A stretch of DNA of 64,000 bases from Onthophagus taurus (lineage: Eukaryota > Arthropoda > Insecta > Coleoptera > Scarabaeidae), in contig NW_027248940.1 of NCBI RefSeq assembly GCF_036711975.1, positions 4,464,001 through 4,528,000 on the forward strand, read 5' to 3'. Below are positions 29,436 to 40,497 of this stretch, piece by piece. Below the pieces are notes generated by a model, which saw nothing but the letters and a program-made list of their open reading frames with translations, made no database searches and was not told where the DNA came from. Each line of letters opens with the position of its first letter. Position 1 is the first letter of the stretch. The position numbers and the translations under genes were made by a program.

Positions 29436-32004
29436 CAGGGTGTCCCACCTAAGTTGCCTCGGTCCATAGCCGAATTATGATTGAGTTTTTCAAAAAATGT
29501 TCCAGATAAAAGTTGAATCGAATCATATTGTACATATTTTAAAATTAGTTTCAGTAATGGCGGACTTCCGCTTCTACCGGAAATGGATATCAGCTTTGTT
29601 ATTTTAAATGGAACAGATTGTATATTATTGCATTTTTGGATTCTTTGTGAAATTTCAATGGTACTTTGTTAAGGATACCTTAGGTCTAACTGGTATCGTT
29701 TTTGAATTATATGACGATTTTCGAAAAAAATGACATTTGCAGCTTCTTATAAATTTGGCAATATTGCCGAAAGTGTGAAAGCTAGAAAGATTTGGTTTTC
29801 TGTTTTGGATTAACAATAAAAGAACACACGTTTGCTAATAGAAAATTATGCATTTATATTACGGAATTCTTAAGTAGGGATCTGTAATTTTCGAACTTTT
29901 TAATCATGGATAACTTATTTTTTTTAAATGGAACAATATACCAATTTTTGCATAACTGGATGTAAAATTTAATTTCCTTTCGGTTTTATACAGGTATCAT
30001 GGTGTCTATCTTCAACGGTTTTGAAGATATTCCCGATTTTTCAGTTTTTTACGATAGATATGTATTGCGAAGTAGGCTTAGGACTGGTAAAATGAAATGG
30101 ACGCTTTGCAATACTATTAAAAATTGAAGTAGGCTTGGAAAACAAACTAGGTAAACTGTCATTACTGTTCCACGCATTAGAACTGTCATTAGTGTTCTAC
30201 GCATTAGAACTGGTTTTCAAAGTATTATTTGTTAACATAATAATTAAAAATGTCACATACGCGGAAAGAATTAGTCGATATGGTTTTCGTTCTCGGCGAA
30301 TATAACAAGAACGCTTTGTTAGCGTCAAGACTTTACGCACAACAATATCTGGAAAGAAGTTGGAAAGATTTACAAATACTGGATCCGTAAAACGTACTAA
30401 GCGCAACCGTAATAACTCCGTACTTACGGATGAAAACCAGTTGCACGTATTGTTAGCTGTGCAAGAAAATGCAGAATCTAGTGTGCGTGAAATAAGTAGG
30501 AGGACAAACATCAGTAAATCTTCGGTACACAGGATTTTAAGAAAATATAATTATCATCCGTATCGAATCCAGTTGCACAAGGAAATTACTGAAGGCGATT
30601 GCGAAAGCAGGCTGTTATTCTGTCAGTGGGCAATTGAAAGAACTAATCTTGATGCCAATTTTTTCGGACAGGTGATGTTTTCGGATGAAGCTACCTTTCA
30701 CAAAAATGGGTTTGTGAATCGTCACAATTGTCATTATTATAATACAACAAACCCCCATCGATTCCTTGCAACGCATAGCCAGTACAGATGGTCAGTGAAC
30801 GTTGGGCAGGTGTCATTGGAACGCATATCATAGGCCCTTTCTTTCATAATCAACGTTTGACGGGTAGGATTTATTTAGAATTTTTAGAAAATAGTTTGGA
30901 CGTTCTGTTGGAAAATATTCCACTAGCTATTCGTTAGTAGATGTGGTTCCAACACGATGGTGCTCCACCGCACAATACCGCCCAAGTACGTCGGTATTTG
31001 GATGTGTCCTTTCCGCACCGCTGTTAGATCGCCAGATCTTACCACTTGCGATTTCTTTTTATGGGGTTTCATTAAAAGCAAGGTTTATTAGACATCACCA
31101 ACTACTCCTGACGATATGCGTCAACGCATTGTAAGAGCTTTTCAAGAAACACCAGAAATTCTCAGAAATGTGCAAAACTCCTTACAAAAACGATTTCTAT
31201 TATGTAGTGAACAAAACGGACAACATTTTGAACATTTGATGCAATAGTGTTTTTTATTTGTGTTTTGTTTCCAGTGGTCTTGTTGTGTTTTGTTGGCCAC
31301 TTTTTAAGCATGCCAGTAATATTTCTGCCAGTCCCAAGCCTGGTAAAATGCGAGGGGAAGGTGGCCGGCACTGCGAAATACGTATCTATCGTTAAAAACT
31401 GAAAAATCGGGAATATCTCCAAAACCGTTGAAGATAGACACCATGATAACTGTATAAAACTAAAAGGAAATTAAATTTTACATCCAGTTATGCAAAAACT
31501 CGTATATTGTTCCATTTAAAAAAATTAAGTTATCCATGATTAAAAAGTTCGAAAATTACAGATCCCTACTTAAGAACTCCGTAATATAAATGCATAATTT
31601 TCTATTAGCAAACGTGTGCTGTTTTACTGTTAATCCAAAACAAAAAACCAAATCTTTCTAGCTTTCACAGTTTCGGCAATATTGCCAAATTTATAAGATG
31701 CTGCAAATGTCATTTTTTTCGAAAATCGTCATATAATTCAAAAACGATACCAGTTAGACCTAAGGTATCCTTAACAAAGTACCATTGAAATTTCACGAGG
31801 AATCCAAAAATGCAATAATATACAGGATGTTCCATTTAAAATAACAAAGTTGATATCCATTTCCGGTAGAAGCGGAAGTCCGCCATTACTGAAACTAATT
31901 TTAAAATATGTACAATATGATTCGATTCAACTTTTATTTGAAACATTTTTTGAAAAACTCAATCATAACTCGGCTATGATCCGAGGCAACTTAGGTGGGA
32001 CACG
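29436..32004 (+). mobile_element. mariner-like element with inverted repeats of about 630 bp (element B)
   Basis: Left repeat 29436 to about 30070, right repeat about 31370 to 32004. The ends start CAGGGTGTCCCACCTAAGTTG on the left; the right end has lost its last few bases. It encodes a broken transposase (30250-31247). Compared with the left arm, about 180 bp of target sequence is missing at the insertion, so insertion and deletion are coupled here or a later deletion removed one edge. Confidence 0.85.
30250..31247 (+). pseudogene. mariner-like transposase of element B, frameshifted
   Basis: Starts at ATG 30250 (Met-Ser-His-Thr-Arg-Lys-Glu-Leu). A first frameshift near 30360 leads into a 157-codon frame with a helix-turn-helix (Ser-Val-Arg-Glu-Ile-Ser-Arg-Arg-Thr-Asn-Ile-Ser) and the first catalytic Asp in Met-Phe-Ser-Asp-Glu-Ala-Thr-Phe. 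A second shift near 30810 precedes Trp-Phe-Gln-His-Asp-Gly-Ala-Pro-Pro-His (second Asp, about 30945). The third catalytic region is garbled near 31030-31080, and the frame ends His-Phe-Glu-His-Leu-Met-Gln. This is the insect DUF4817-style DD34D-like group. Not functional. Confidence 0.8.
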
Positions 32005-32174
32005 TAATTTAAGCAACGAGCAGCGACAAGGTGTCTTACAATATGTGCTGAAAAACGTAAGTAATGAAAAGTTGAAACACGGTGCAATTAAGCAGTGCAG
32101 CACCAAATTCAACGTTTGTACGCGGACAATAAACCGAATTTGGAATACAGCAAAACAGGATTATAATGTCCGAT
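32005..32174 (+). pseudogene. DUF7769-type transposase fragment (right copy)
   Basis: Encodes Asn-Leu-Ser-Asn-Glu-Gln-Arg-Gln-Gly through Arg-Ile-Trp-Asn-Thr-Ala-Lys-Gln, then runs into the terminal repeat starting CAGGGTGGTTC. Counterpart of 2021-2245; its first 17 or so codons are lost where element B ends. Confidence 0.55.
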
Positions 32175-32361
32175 CTTGTACAGGGTGGTTCAAATTCGAT
32201 GTCCGAGTAGGCTAACTCGGAAACTATAAGAGTTAGAAAAAAAGTAGCTTACATGCCATGATCTCGTTTTTCGAGAAACTGCTAATGCCGAAAACCTCAT
32301 AGCGCTATCGTCTTTTGTTTTTCCCCTAGAGGCCAAAATTGAAAATATCGTAAAACCATTC

Positions 32362-34944
32362 ACAAGGGAAGTGTCACAACTGTGTCTCACCGATTTCGAT
32401 GCAATTTGGTACAGTCATAGAATGGGCCAAAATAAGGTTCGTACATTTTTTTATACGTGCGGTAAAAGCCCCTGGGGCGAGTTATAGGGGTTGAAAGTTT
32501 GGAGAAAAAGTACGTTTTCACTTATATTTTAAAAATGAAAAGTGCTATCAAAATTTGGTAAATTGTAACTGATATTCATTTTAAAAGAGCTTTCTTTTGA
32601 TGTATCACACATATACCAGAGGGTTAAGAAGGGCGAACTACCCCTATTTTTTTGGAATTATTTAAAAACCACCCTATCGATTTTGGCGGCATTAAGTATA
32701 CTTCCAGCACGTTCAAAAATATTAGTTAAGGGTTTTTTCCCATTCGCTCTAGATCATCCCCAGCGAAGTTACGGGGGTTAACATGTAACCACTTTTCGTA
32801 AGAATGATGTGATAAAATTGTCAGGTATTTTGAAAATACTTTAACAAAACCGTAAATTAGTCGCACAATAAAATGTTTAATGTAAAATAAGGCATAATAC
32901 ACCATTTAGGGGTGGTTGGGGTTAACCACCCCCTTAAAAATTAATTCTATCCCGGGCATTACTTGTTGATTACGGCGAAATTTGGTACTGTGTTTGTTTT
33001 ATATAGTTTATTAGTTTATTTTTATTCTACATAATGTTGCCAAAAATACACCTACCAAAAACAAATTGGAAATGTTGATCGAGTAAAAACTTTAGCAAAA
33101 GATTTCGTTAAAGAGGCAAAGCTACAAATCCAAATATATGGACCTGAAAACACCTACAATTCGGATCAGAGCGGTTTTAACTTGGAATTCCATTCGGGAA
33201 GAACATTAAGCGATTTAGGAGTTAAAACCGTAGAAAGTGTGGTCCAGTCGGTGTCATCTACAACGCACAGTTACACAATTCAACCCGTAATATCTGCTGA
33301 TGGGAAACTTCTTTCTCCACTTTTTATTGTTTTAAAAGAACCCTCTGGCAGCTTTGGACCGAGGGTAGCAAATACAATGTTTAAAGCAGACAATATATAC
33401 GTTTTGGCATCAAAATCTGGAAAGTTAACTTCAGAACACATGAAAAATTGGCTCCAAAATGTATATTTTCCAAATACTGGTTCTAAATCATTATTATTAT
33501 TAGATTCTTGGAGTGGCCATTGTCCTGAAGTTATTAGTGAAATAACTCCATCAGGTACTAATTTTAAACATTTATCTATACCTGCAGGGACAACAGGTCA
33601 AATACAGCCCCTAGATGTATTTGGTTTCAGAATATGGAAAAATTTTATTAGAAGATTCTCTGATCAGATTATTCTTTACCAGTATGATGTCAATTTACAT
33701 CAGAGGGATAACATATTAAAATTGCAATCGTTGACGCATAACCAGTTGGCTTCCCCTCGGTTTATAAATGTTTTTAAATACGCATGGTTTGCAAGTGGCT
33801 ATATAGAGGAGAGACCAGACCATTTTGAAAATCCCGTGGAAGTTTGCTTTTCGAGTGAGAAGCCAACGTGTGATATCTGTGGGGATATAGCGGTCATAAC
33901 ATGTGCATGGTGTAAAAAATCCTTATGTTTAAAACATTTTTTCCACGACTTTCATTTTTGCCAACACTACGTAGAATAAAAATAAATTTAATATTGAAAA
34001 TTAATATAATACATAAAAAACGTCAATTAGTAATGTAGAATAAACTTCTTTGGTATATTGAACTATTTTTTTTGTCAGTTGCTTTTTAACTCATAAATAA
34101 ATAAAATATCTTATTTATCTAGTAGTTTTATATTTATTATTTAAAGAAAATGAGGGTAGTTTACCTCGTGGAACATCGATAGATAGATTTTTAAAAAACA
34201 ATACCACAGTTACGATGGCAGTTTTCATCTTCGAGGTATAAACAAAAAACTACCCCTAATTTGTAACCCTTATAACCATTTTCAAAAATTTTTACTTCAA
34301 ATATAAAACAAACACAGTACCAAATTTCGCCGTAATCGACAAATAACGCCCGGGATAGAATTAATTTTTAAGGGGGTGGATAACCCCAACAACCCCTATA
34401 TGGTGTATTATGCCTTATTTTACACTAAACATTTTATTGTGCGACTAATTTACGGTTTTGTTTAAAGTATTTTCAAAATACCTGACAATTTTATCACATC
34501 ATTCTTACGAAAAGTGCTTACATGTTAACCCCCGTAACTTCGCTGGGGTTGATCTAGGGCGAATGGGAAAAAACCCTTAACTAATATTTTTGAACGCACT
34601 AGAAGTATACTTAATGCCGCCAAAATCGATAGGGTGGTTTTTAAATAATTCCAAAAAAATAGGGGTAGTTCGCCCTTTTTAACCCTCTGCTATATGTGTG
34701 ACACATCAAAAGAAAGCTCTTTTAAAATGAATATCAGTTACAATTTACCAAATTTTGATAGCACTTTTCGTTTTCAAAATATAAGTGAAAACGTACTTTT
34801 TCTCCAAACTTTCAACCCCTATAACTCGCCCCAGGGGCTTTTACCGCACGTATAAAAAAATGTGCGAACCTTATTTTGGCCCATTCTATGACTGTACCAA
34901 ATTGCATCGAAATCGGTGAGACACAGTTGTGACACTTCCCTTGT
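32362..34944 (+). mobile_element. pogo-like element with inverted repeats of about 640 bp (element C)
   Basis: Inverted repeats 32362 to about 33004 and about 34302 to 34944, with ends ACAAGGGAAGTGTCACAACT. It lies inside the mariner-like repeat at the edge of the right arm; the left arm (about 1830) has the uninterrupted site. The target duplication cannot be read cleanly. It contains one transposase frame. Confidence 0.85.
33053..33979 (+). CDS. DDE_1 (pogo/Tigger-type) transposase, N-terminally truncated
   Basis: Coding sequence is open from about 33060; 33182 is an internal start. Catalytic residues fit a DDD triad: Tyr-Asn-Ser-Asp-Gln-Ser-Gly-Phe (about 33160), Leu-Leu-Leu-Leu-Asp-Ser-Trp-Ser-Gly-His (about 33505) and Ile-Gln-Pro-Leu-Asp-Val-Phe (about 33610). 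The C-terminus adds a Cys-rich knuckle (Cys-Asp-Ile-Cys ... Cys-Ala-Trp-Cys ... Cys-Leu-Lys-His) probably binding zinc. The usual N-terminal DNA-binding helix-turn-helix domain is missing: the left inverted repeat begins directly upstream, so the element is an internal-deletion form or the domain is encoded elsewhere. The catalytic domain itself is intact by eye. Confidence 0.8.
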   Translation, partial: YQKQIGNVDRVKTLAKDFVKEAKLQIQIYGPENTYNSDQSGFNLEFHSGRTLSDLGVKTVESVVQSVSSTTHSYTIQPVISADGKLLSPLFIVLKEPSGSFGPRVANTMFKADNIYVLASKSGKLTSEHMKNWLQNVYFPNTGSKSLLLLDSWSGHCPEVISEITPSGTNFKHLSIPAGTTGQIQPLDVFGFRIWKNFIRRFSDQIILYQYDVNLHQRDNILKLQSLTHNQLASPRFINVFKYAWFASGYIEERPDHFENPVEVCFSSEKPTCDICGDIAVITCAWCKKSLCLKHFFHDFHFCQHYVE

Positions 34945-35461
34945 CAGTGCAATTATCTTGGTTATTATTATAGGTGGAGTATTATAACTACGACATTATA
35001 TGGACACTTTTTTACACAGAATTTCATGACATAGTCAAAAAAAATTTTTCGGTTTTAGATTTTGAGATATCATGAGAATTTTCGTTTTTTTAAATGGAAA
35101 CAACCACTGATTATTCGCTTATTAAATTCGTTATTTTTTTGTGATTACGAAAATGTAGGGTTCGACAGATCTATTTTCTATTGTTTTAGAATAAAGCTAA
35201 AAATAAACTTTTTTTATAAAATTTCCATCTACTATCCGTGCAAAAAGTCGAGGCCCCTCACTTTAGAGACCGCTCGATGAAAAAAATTGCGACAAAGTTT
35301 GTTGTAATCACTGAACATTTCTACGTAACATATGTTAATTTGAAAATTTTCGGATCCGCGGTTTTCTTTTTATCGCGAGTTAAGTGAAAAAAGTACCGGT
35401 TTTTTGACGGTACCGGCAACTTTGTCAACTTTGCGACTTTTTTTCTCGAAAACTATCGTAC

Positions 35462-36717
35462 GAAAAAATTTGAAATTTGGAAAGGTGGTAGTCCGATGTG
35501 TTCTTAATAAGTGGCATATTTTATTTTTTCGATATTCCAAATAGTTTCGCGAAAAATCGCGGTTTAGTTAGACTCCGTTATATCCAAAACGGCTGGGCGG
35601 ATTTCAATGCGGTTTTTACCAAAATATGTCAAATAATGTCGGTTGTCGGATTCCGTTATCAGTTTTTCAAAATTCCTAATTTCCCTAATTTTTTTAGAGC
35701 GATTTAATGGAATTACATGTTAAAGAGAAACAGAAATAAGCCATGCGGGGAAAGGTGGGGTTCCGGCCAATCGGAACAGAGTTAAAGAGATGTTTCTATT
35801 TACGTAGATAATAGTATATTATTCAACAAGCGTATAATGCCGGCTGTTACCCACTCAGATTCATCTTCGTGGGTAACATCCATTATACGCAAGTTGAATA
35901 CTATACTTTATCTACAACTATTTAATTTTGAAAAAAAAAATCAAAAAAAGGAAAAAAAAATAAACTTGATAGACATTTCAGACATAACCTCAATATAAGA
36001 AAGCTGTCATTTCTGTTAAAATTTTATTTTTTGATTGGTAGGCCGTGTCAGAACTGTGGAATAATGGCTTCATTATTCAACACTTTGTCAGTCATGAGTA
36101 ATGCGTGTCATTACCCGTCAAAAATCAAATGTATAATGAATAGATAATTCAATAGTTGTAGATAAAATTATTTTATTACAAATTCAATAAGTATGTTTCA
36201 TTTTTGTATATAAGACATAAATAATGCATATAAATTTAAACAAAATAGCGTGCAACTACTTTGTTCAAAATTTTTAATTTCGTTTTTAATATGTTTCAAG
36301 AATAATAATAATTATTATTATAATAAAAATTGATAATGACGCCACATCCCGTCTGAAGCGCAAGAAAGCACACAGAGCAATAATAATAACGCCAGCACCA
36401 TCTCTTCAACTTTGTTCCGATTGGCCGGAATCTCTCCTCGCATGGCTTATTTCTGTTTCTCTTTAACTTGTAATTCCATTAAATCGCTCTAAAAAAATTA
36501 GGGAAATTAGGAATTTTGAAAAACTGATAACGGAATCCGACAACCGACATTATTTGACATATTTTGGTAAAAACCGCGTTGAAATCCGCCAGGTCGTTTT
36601 CGAAATAACCGCATCCTACTAAACCGCGGTTTTCCGCGAAACTATATGGAATATCGAAAAAATAAAATATGCCCCACATTAAGAACACATCGGTTTACCA
36701 ACAGTTCAAATTTGAAA
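35462..36717. mobile_element. inverted-repeat element (foldback) without a recognised gene
   Basis: The sequence at about 35462-35790 returns inverted at about 36395-36717, including runs such as GGAATTACATGTTAAAGAGA and the CCAATCGGAACA end of each inner side. The centre (35793-36394) holds a second, smaller inverted structure. No transposase frame. 35234-35461 before it is a non-coding GC-variable stretch with no match in the left arm. Confidence 0.7.
35810..36175. repeat. nested small palindromic element
   Basis: GTAGATAATAGTATATTATTCAA at about 35814 is mirrored by TTGAATACTATACTTTATCTAC near 35890-35918, with inner GTATAATG / CATTATAC and GGGTAACA arms. A related TAGTTGTAGATAAAATT edge occurs near 36155-36172. 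It looks like a MITE inside the larger foldback element. Confidence 0.5.
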
Positions 36718-36859
36718 AACTTAAGGCTGTTCAACCGCTAAGAATTTTTATATGTAATCTTCCAAACAATATATCTCGGTTAATATTAGAGCAAAATGCA
36801 TGATTTTTTCTGCTTTGAAATCAGGAAACAGTACTCTAGTGGGCACGCATGCCAATTTA

Positions 36860-37590
36860 TTTATTTTAAAAAAATATAACAATTAAATTATTTAAATTCG
36901 CATAAATTGTATCATTACATTACATTACATAGAATACATATCGAGTAGGCGGACCAACCAACCTTGCACCGTGACCCTAAGGATCTATTATACCCCGATA
37001 GATATCGTTATCAAATTTCACCGTGCAGTCCAATGCTCTTAACGAACATTAATACCTTGCTCGGCGAAAGGTCATTCAGATCTTTTGAGGAGATAAACTG
37101 CGACCCAAAAATCGAGAATCTGATACGGTTAACGGCAGGGCAGTGGCATAAAACATGCTCAACCGTTTCTGCTTCCTCCGCACATAGTCGGCATTCAACA
37201 TCGTCGGCTAAACCCAACAAGTTGAGGTGTGCTTTTAATCGGCAGTGCCCAGTAAAAACACCCATTAGAACTTTTATGCTACTACGGGCAAGTCCTAAAA
37301 TATTCCCGGGTTTGACAGTGGCGATGTTAATAAACACCTTAGCATGTCTCATTCCAGGAGAACTGGTCCACAGTAGGCGAAGTCTCTCTTCAACCCACAG
37401 TCCAATCCTATATTTGGCCATCGCAAATGATACACCAACTGCTGGTTCCGGACCCACAAACGCTTCAGCGCTGCCATCTAATTGTATCATTAGCGAAAAA
37501 ATAATATGCGTGCCCTCTAGAGAAGGTTTCATATAGTATCCATGCAAAATTTCAGAAACCAATCTTTCTTCATAACGCCACAATAATTTT
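36860..37590 (-). pseudogene. 5'-truncated non-LTR retrotransposon tail (I/Jockey-type)
   Basis: The minus-strand frame 37583-37011 (190 codons) is the C-terminal region seen in I/Jockey-type pol proteins: Gly-Val-Phe-Thr-Gly-His-Cys-Arg-Leu, then the Cys-Arg-Leu-Cys-x13-His-x3-Cys finger (Cys-Arg-Leu-Cys ... Val-Glu-His-Val-Leu-Cys-His-Cys). The RT and RNase H domains are absent, as in 5'-truncated insertions. The 3' tail below 36960 contains the short repeat ATGTAATGTAATGTAATG, a plausible tail. It is related in plan to the element at 53293-55545 but different in sequence. From 37591 to 38030 I see no gene; a TATAAA near 37995 may serve the next gene. Confidence 0.75.
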
Positions 37591-38035
37591 TTGAAAATTT
37601 AGTATTAATATTCGAATTTATTCGCTAATTCCAACGTAGCTCCGCCCCTAAAGAATCAAGGTAGCGCCGACTTTGCCAGCATTGTCTGTATTTATATTGT
37701 GGTTTTTTTATCGGAAACCAGATGGTAAGAATTAGAATTGCATTCCTTTAAAATAGAAGATCATATTATGTAGGTAGAGGCGAAAACAGTAAAGATCGGT
37801 TTTAAAGCTTTACTTGTATTTTTCCTTGCTTCTGTCAACAATTTTATTAGCAGTGTATTTAAAAAAAATAGTAATTATAAATTATTTATTTCTATAAACT
37901 TTTTCTTATTTATTTATAAACCATTTTTGTAGTTATAAACAAAAATAATTTAGTATACTTTAGTTATAGTAACTGAGTGACTACTGCTCTTATAAACTCT
38001 TAGTGTTTTGTGCTTGTGAGTTATTTGTGAATAAA

Positions 38036-39565
38036 ATGGGCCGAAATAGACGGTATTCTTGTTCGATTACTACGTTACGTAAACGGTAATTAATTTGAAA
38101 ACTTTTTATGCCGATATCCCTTGAATCAATTAGATAAGTTTTTTTTTACTTGTAGTCTTGGTAAGTTGCGATGGACGAACCGCGCTTCTCGCACTGAGGA
38201 TGATAGTAATGTTAACAATTTTGATTGGTAATTATTTTTTAGAAAATCTTTAACACAGGTGTCCTATAACATATGGGCATCCTTTTGATAACAGAAACAT
38301 TATGTAAAAATAACATCATATATAATATACAACACTTTTTTGATACGATTGATACCGAGATCTAATGATGTATTAATACAGATACTAAGATAAAATGTTG
38401 TACATTGTTGTACTAAATTAAATTATTAACTATTCTTAATTTACTGTTGCAATTTACAAAATTGTATCAAACTATTTTGAATAATAACAAAGATATCATC
38501 AAAAAATACTTCTGGTATAAAAATAATTTATTTTCTGTTTATTTTTACATACCTAACTAGATTACTCCTATATGCTGCATATTCTGGGACACCTGTATAA
38601 TTATTAGATATAACAATATAAATAATATTTATAATATCATGATATATTATTTTGCAGCGAACTAGATACAGTCACTTTACCAAATTTAGAAATAGACCAA
38701 CCCAATTGCGATGACAATGTTAATAACAATCATAACATTAGCGGAAAGAGAATTGTAGATATTACATTATTTTGGAATCAAATTAAAGAAATAAAACATG
38801 TAGCATCATTCAATTGTACTATAGATTTACGGAAATGTTGAAGAAATATCACAAGACGAATTAATTAGAAGACGAGAGGTGGTATTTAGATTGTTAAACA
38901 AAACAAGGGATAAAGCCAGGATAATTGAGGAAGAAACCAGAGGCCAGCATACTAATCCAAATTGGAAACAACATAGATTATTTAGAATAACAGCTTCTAA
39001 TTTTGGATTAGTTTGCAAGCGAAGGGTATCTACATCCCCAAAGAACTTACTTAAAATTTTATTAGAAAATTCTTTTCGTGGGAACAAAGCGACTCGCTAC
39101 GGTTGTCAATACGAAAATACCGCACTAAAAGAATTTGAAGCTATTACTGGTTTTCATGTAGACACTTGTGGTTTATATGTTGGTCAAGGGGAGTTCTTCT
39201 TTTTGGGTGCGAGTCCAGATGGTATAATCCACAGTAGGAATGTTATACTGGAAATAAAATGCCCGTATAATCTACGCGATATGTCAGTAGAAGACGGGGT
39301 ACAGGCCAAGAAAATAGATATGTTAGAATTAAGAAATGGTCAATTGAAATTAAAAACACTACATAAGTATTACTACCAAATACAAGGGCAATTGCATGTC
39401 ACAGAAAAGAAGAAATGTTATTTTATAGTATGGAGCCCAATAGGACCGCCGCATATAGAAGAAATTGACAAAGGTGATGATTTTTGGAATAGAAAAATGA
39501 AAGGTCATCTAGCAACTTTTTTTTCCAAACACTTACTAGAGGAAATAATAAAGCAACCCATATAA
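38036..39565 (+). pseudogene. Mutator-like / YqaJ-exonuclease transposon gene, internally deleted
   Basis: Exon 1 begins Met-Gly-Arg-Asn-Arg-Arg (38036) and reaches a GT donor at about 38087. A short exon near 38156-38230 and one from 38658 follow. The latter carries Gly-Lys-Arg-Ile-Val-Asp-Ile, which opens the Mutator-like transposase domain in related insect proteins, but after about 30 residues (38828) it jumps directly to the C-terminal YqaJ region, so the transposase core is deleted. The YqaJ part (38879-39565) is intact: Trp-Lys-Gln-His-Arg-Leu-Phe-Arg-Ile-Thr-Ala-Ser, Gly-Ala-Ser-Pro-Asp-Gly and Leu-Glu-Ile-Lys-Cys-Pro, matching the catalytic Asp and Glu-x-Lys of lambda-type exonucleases. 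Such proteins occur in insect mobile elements. Confidence 0.7.
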
Positions 39566-39703
39566 AATACCAATCAATACATTATGAAACCATAAAATTT
39601 GTTTCTAAGTTTTTTGTGTGAAATGGGCCGGAAAACTGAATTTTACGACCTCCTCAGCGGTTGGGAAACCGACGTAGGCCGCCAAAATCTTTTTACCGAC
39701 TTA

Positions 39704-39839
39704 GGTCCACTTTTACCATCCTCCTGATAAACTATCTAGAGGATAGTTGCTATGGTTACGGTGGTTTTAAGCGTTCTCATTGGCTAAGAGTTGGATTTAT
39801 CTATGGGATAAATTTATCAAGAGGTGGTAAAAGTGGGCC
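39704..39839. mobile_element. Tourist-like MITE (PIF/Harbinger type)
   Basis: 136 bp with terminal inverted repeats of about 28 bp (GGTCCACTTTTACCATCCTC and its near-inverse), flanked by TTA at 39701-39703 and 39840-39842. A TTA 3-bp duplication and GG...CC ends are typical of Harbinger MITEs. It lies between the two YqaJ copies. Confidence 0.85.
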
Positions 39840-39842
39840 TTA

Positions 39843-40497
39843 GACCACGAAAACGATCGACTAATTGTGTTACAAGCGGACAGCGACTATGGAGATGTGG
39901 AATTACCACCACAAGAAGAAATTGATAGAAGACAGTGATAGTCAATTTATTGACAAAAATAAAAGAAGAAGCAGATAGAATAGAAAGAACACACTAGAGG
40001 TCAACAGCTTCAAATTATGGAGTAGTGTGCAAAAGAAAACCATCAACACCGCCGAACAAACTTTTAAAATATACCTATTGGGAAATATTTTCGAGGCAAC
40101 AAATCTACCGAATATGGTTGCCAATATGAAAAAAACAGCAATAGAAGCTTTTCAAATTATTTTTGGCCTACATGTAGATCCATGCGGTTTATAAATACAT
40201 TAGGTACATCTTTATTAAGGAGAATTTTATTTTTTAGGAGCAAGTCAAGTTGGGGTAATCCATAGCGACAATTCCATAATAGAAGTGAAATGCCCATATT
40301 ATTTAAGAAACATATCCATAGAAGATGGCATCCGCACCAAAAAAAATAATATTTTTCAACAGCGAAATGAGGAATTAAAATTAAAAACACAATATAATTA
40401 TTTTTACCAAATACAAGGGCAACTTCACATAACGAAAAAGGAAAAATGTTATTTTGTTGTGTGGACTCCGACAGGACCCGCAATTTTTGGAACTTAA
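39843..40497 (+). pseudogene. second, decayed YqaJ-type gene copy
   Basis: It follows the same order as 38879-39500 with many stops and frameshifts. Only the region from 40285 stays open (Met-Lys-Cys-Pro-Tyr-Tyr-Leu-Arg-Asn, then Gln-Ile-Gln-Gly-Gln-Leu-His-Ile-Thr). It is an older tandem copy of the same element. 40500-41190 is AT-rich and holds nothing I can name. Confidence 0.7.

Larger units (their letters stand above)
18790..35233. repeat. right arm of the large inverted duplication
   Basis: This mirrors 1548-16680. The inner boundary lies in PolB motif A (about 18790) and the outer boundary at about 35233. It has taken four insertions absent from the left arm: a hAT-type element (23251-24152) and long-inverted-repeat elements at 26977-29180, 29436-32004 and 32362-34944. 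It also lacks about 180 bp of PLE copy 1 RT and about 180 bp next to the insertion at 29436. Without insertions it is about 8 kb. Arm divergence looks like a few percent by eye in coding stretches. Confidence 0.85.

Noticed and set aside
35498-35707. A pair of similar 69-codon frames at 35498-35707 and 36479-36688
   Set aside because: They are the two arms of one inverted-repeat element read on opposite strands, not a gene family.
36964-37536. 190-codon plus-strand frame
   Set aside because: The minus strand of the same bases encodes the clear Cys/His finger of a non-LTR element; this is its shadow.
40157-40483. 108-codon minus-strand frame
   Set aside because: It is the antisense of the decayed second YqaJ copy.
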